DNA of 64,000 nt from Leptolyngbya subtilissima AS-A7 (GTDB taxonomy: Bacteria; Cyanobacteriota; Cyanobacteriia; Phormidesmidales; Phormidesmidaceae), in assembly GCF_039962255.1 (NCBI RefSeq), contig NZ_JAMPKY010000001.1, positions 186,001 to 250,000 of the forward strand, given 5' to 3'. Every line of letters begins with the position of its first letter. Position 1 is the stretch's first letter. Below are positions 62,290 through 64,000 of this stretch, piece by piece. A program made the position numbers and the translations under genes. The notes below the pieces were generated by a model, which ran no database searches, had not been told where the DNA came from, and worked only from the letters and a program-made list of their open reading frames with translations.

Positions 62290-63603
62290 TTAGACCCCTA
62301 GACTGGCGCGGGTGCGGGAGCCGACAACGCCATCGGCGGTTAAGCCTCGGCTGGCTTGATACTGGCGCACGGCGCGATCGGTGCCGGGGCCAAACACCCC
62401 ATCGGCTACTACCGAAAATCCGGCGCGGGCGATCGCCTGCTGCACAGCCCGCACATCGTTGCCTCGGGTATAGGGGTTGGCCAACCGCAGCACTCGTATA
62501 AAGGAGGGCGAGGTCGGGGTGGGTGGGGTGGTGGCCTGCTGTTGTAGCCTTGTCCAGGTTTCGGGACCGACGACGCCATCGGCGGTCAGACCTCGGCTGG
62601 CTTGAAACTGGCGCACGGCGCGATCGGTGCCAGGGCCGAAGATGCCGTCGGCGGTGACGGCAATGCCCTGGCGGCTGAGGGCCTGCTGCAGCGTCAGCAC
62701 GTCGCTGCCCGAGGTGAGCGGGTTGGTGAGCCGCAGCAGCCGGTTTTGGGCAAGGGATGGGGCAGGAGGCGACTGTTGCAGCCGCGCCCAAGTTTGGGGG
62801 CCAACAACACCATCAGCCGGAAGGCCCTGCGATCGCTGAAACTGCTCGACGGCGATCGCCGTCGCCGGACCAAAATATCCGTCCGCAACTAGATTTGCCC
62901 CCCAGCGCACCAGCGCCTGCTGCACCTGCTGCACATCCTGACCATTGGTGTAGGGGTTGGTGAGGGATAGCAGTCGCGGTCCCGATGCTGTCGGTACCCC
63001 GCCGCCGCTGCCCGATACTGCGGGTCGGTTGGCTAGATAGGCCTGGGCCTCTTGGCTCAGGTAGCGGTTGCCGCTGGGAGTGCGACCGCCCGCTAGATAA
63101 CGCTGCCCGGCGGTGCTGAGGGCTACCCCCGGCGTGCCTGCTAAAAACACATTGGCCTCCGATAGGCGGCGGCGCAGCAGCCCTTCCTCCACATTGGTGC
63201 CAGGGTTACGGTAGAGAATAAGGGCCGCCTCAAGGTTCTGCCACTCCTGATTGCGCAGCACCCGCGAAATGGTTTCAAAACCGCTGGACCCGTAAAAGTA
63301 GGCGCCCAGATTGTAGGCAAAGCTGAGAATCGCCCCCCGCTGGTTGTCATTCATCGTTGACCAGGTGGGAATGCGCTCCTGCGGCGGTAGATAGTTGTTG
63401 GCGACTTGCCGCATTAGTAGCTCGTCGGCCTCTTCTCGGGTGATGCGATCGCCCAACTTAAAGGGCTGGCCATTCTTATCGCGGGTTGAGCCCCAGCCGA
63501 TGGTGATGGGCAAATTCCCGGTCTTGGGGTCTGGATAGGCTTGTAAACTCAAGCCCTCAAAAGTTTTGATCAGGTCTAGACCTGGCGTGGGCACCCCAGC
63601 CAT
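62290..63603 (-). CDS. GH24 lysozyme with three peptidoglycan-binding repeats
   Basis: A 437-residue protein. The N-terminal ~160 residues resemble phage-type lysozyme: Glu16 in LIKTFEGLSLQAYPDP, Asp25 and Thr34 (LPITIGWGST) form the expected E-D-T set, then MNDNQRGAILSFAYNLGA. Three PG_binding_1 repeats follow (~215-275, ~293-353, ~373-437), each with DGxFGPxTxxAVxQFQxxxGL and ADGVVG. Repeats two and three are 91% identical at DNA level over 70 bp. No signal peptide is visible, so export by another route or cytoplasmic/prophage origin must be considered. It should cleave or bind cell wall. Confidence 0.88.
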   Translation of the reverse strand: MAGVPTPGLDLIKTFEGLSLQAYPDPKTGNLPITIGWGSTRDKNGQPFKLGDRITREEADELLMRQVANNYLPPQERIPTWSTMNDNQRGAILSFAYNLGAYFYGSSGFETISRVLRNQEWQNLEAALILYRNPGTNVEEGLLRRRLSEANVFLAGTPGVALSTAGQRYLAGGRTPSGNRYLSQEAQAYLANRPAVSGSGGGVPTASGPRLLSLTNPYTNGQDVQQVQQALVRWGANLVADGYFGPATAIAVEQFQRSQGLPADGVVGPQTWARLQQSPPAPSLAQNRLLRLTNPLTSGSDVLTLQQALSRQGIAVTADGIFGPGTDRAVRQFQASRGLTADGVVGPETWTRLQQQATTPPTPTSPSFIRVLRLANPYTRGNDVRAVQQAIARAGFSVVADGVFGPGTDRAVRQYQASRGLTADGVVGSRTRASLGV

Positions 63604-63721
63604 AGCAATTACCTCGCGGAAAACGTTAGAACTTACCGCAAGTGTATCTAGACTCTGGGATGTCTTCGCTAGACCAAACGGCTAGGTCCGGCCTTAAACC
63701 GCTAGCCTCCCTACCCGAGGG

Positions 63722-64000
63722 CTAGGGCCAAAGGGTGCCGGTGGGACGACAGTGGCTAAAAACCTCGTGCCAGTTCACCACTGAGCCGATCACAGCGATC
63801 GCCGGAGCTTCAAACCCCGTCTCTGCCACCTGGGCCACGATGGTAGTCAGCGTGCCAATCAGTGTTTCTTGTTGCGGGTAGGTGCCCCAGCGAATTAGCG
63901 CCACGGGGGTATCGGCGCTAAGGTCGGCCGCGAGCAGCTCGGCGGTAATCGTCCCTAGGTTGTGAATGCCCATGTACACCACAATGGTTTCAGACCCCTG
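63722..64000 (-). CDS. cobA: Uroporphyrinogen-III C-methyltransferase, C-terminal part (5' end outside window)
   Basis: The frame is open at the right edge. The visible ~93 residues are the end of SUMT: SETIVVYMGIHNLGTITAEL, TPVALIRWGTYPQQETLIGT and APAIAVIGSVVNWHEV. All three segments match the C-terminal half of CobA and the equivalent part of the CobA-HemD fusion at 25 kb (VLLMGSRHLEEIV, VAIIRWGGHPQQQVWEGS). The genome thus has a stand-alone and a fused version, perhaps for sirohaem and cobalamin branches respectively. Confidence 0.88.
   Translation of the reverse strand, partial: QGSETIVVYMGIHNLGTITAELLAADLSADTPVALIRWGTYPQQETLIGTLTTIVAQVAETGFEAPAIAVIGSVVNWHEVFSHCRPTGTLWP

Overview
The window looks like chromosomal DNA of a cyanobacterium, most likely a filamentous Leptolyngbya/Nodosilinea-type lineage; the genus is inference. 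The evidence is the very frequent HIP1 octamer (GCGATCGC and near variants) in most genes, an NblA phycobilisome-degradation protein, an SpkB-type kinase with pentapeptide repeats, an AglE/GgtB-type compatible-solute ABC transporter, a FutA/FutB iron transporter, and several families of cyanobacterial intergenic repeats. Base composition is GC-rich except for AT-rich patches near 42.0-42.8 kb and 58.4-60.1 kb.

Layout. 1-9 kb: end of a DUF4349 protein, pheT, an SpkB-like kinase, an AI-2E/PerM-family membrane protein, an SGNH hydrolase, a DUF2252 protein and a RidA protein. 9-15.4 kb: a solute-uptake operon (two permeases, ATPase, lipoprotein binding protein) with a PAS-GAF-GGDEF diguanylate cyclase between the ATPase and the binding protein; its spacers are C/G-rich octamer arrays. 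15.6-21.8 kb: a thioesterase divergent from a TetR regulator with twin operators, map, a GNAT acetyltransferase, a ferredoxin-like aldo/keto reductase, a bifunctional-nuclease-family protein, riboflavin synthase and a P-loop kinase. 21.8-27.2 kb: a PMT-type mannosyltransferase carrying an in-frame repeat insertion, GST, hisC, a CobA-HemD fusion and coaE. 27.2-35.1 kb: an adenine-methylase-like protein lacking its catalytic motif next to an SRPBCC protein, two SAM methyltransferases, SOUL, HAD, VTT/TVP38 and SDR proteins. 35.1-40.8 kb: a decayed vapBC, an ABC exporter, a YdcF protein and futB.

40.8-46.1 kb is an accessory block between futB and futA. It holds an intact vapBC with its own palindromic operator, an orphan antitoxin-like gene, a large LRR-Roc-COR (ROCO) gene broken by one in-frame TAA, a small conserved gene broken by a one-base T-run contraction, and an array of about 13 copies of a 21-bp unit. 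46-64 kb: futA, a Pro-rich TonB-like envelope protein, nblA, a GAF protein with a Cys-rich tail, a PiuC-type hydroxylase, a D-Ala-D-Ala carboxypeptidase, an LpxB-related protein, a DUF2726 gene with an in-frame TAG, a multi-PAS hybrid histidine kinase, a secreted protein, an AT-rich alpha/beta hydrolase flanked by direct repeats, a membrane-anchored SGNH-like protein, a GH24 lysozyme with three peptidoglycan-binding repeats, and the end of a stand-alone CobA.

Most of the window is housekeeping and envelope genes in short operons, often with convergent 3' overlaps. The most unusual features are repeat sequences used as coding sequence (mannosyltransferase, CobA-HemD linker), the G-quadruplex-capable spacers of the solute transporter operon, the ROCO island with its cluster of single-base lesions, and the methylase-like protein with a degenerate catalytic loop. 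No tRNA, rRNA, CRISPR array or complete insertion sequence was recognised.
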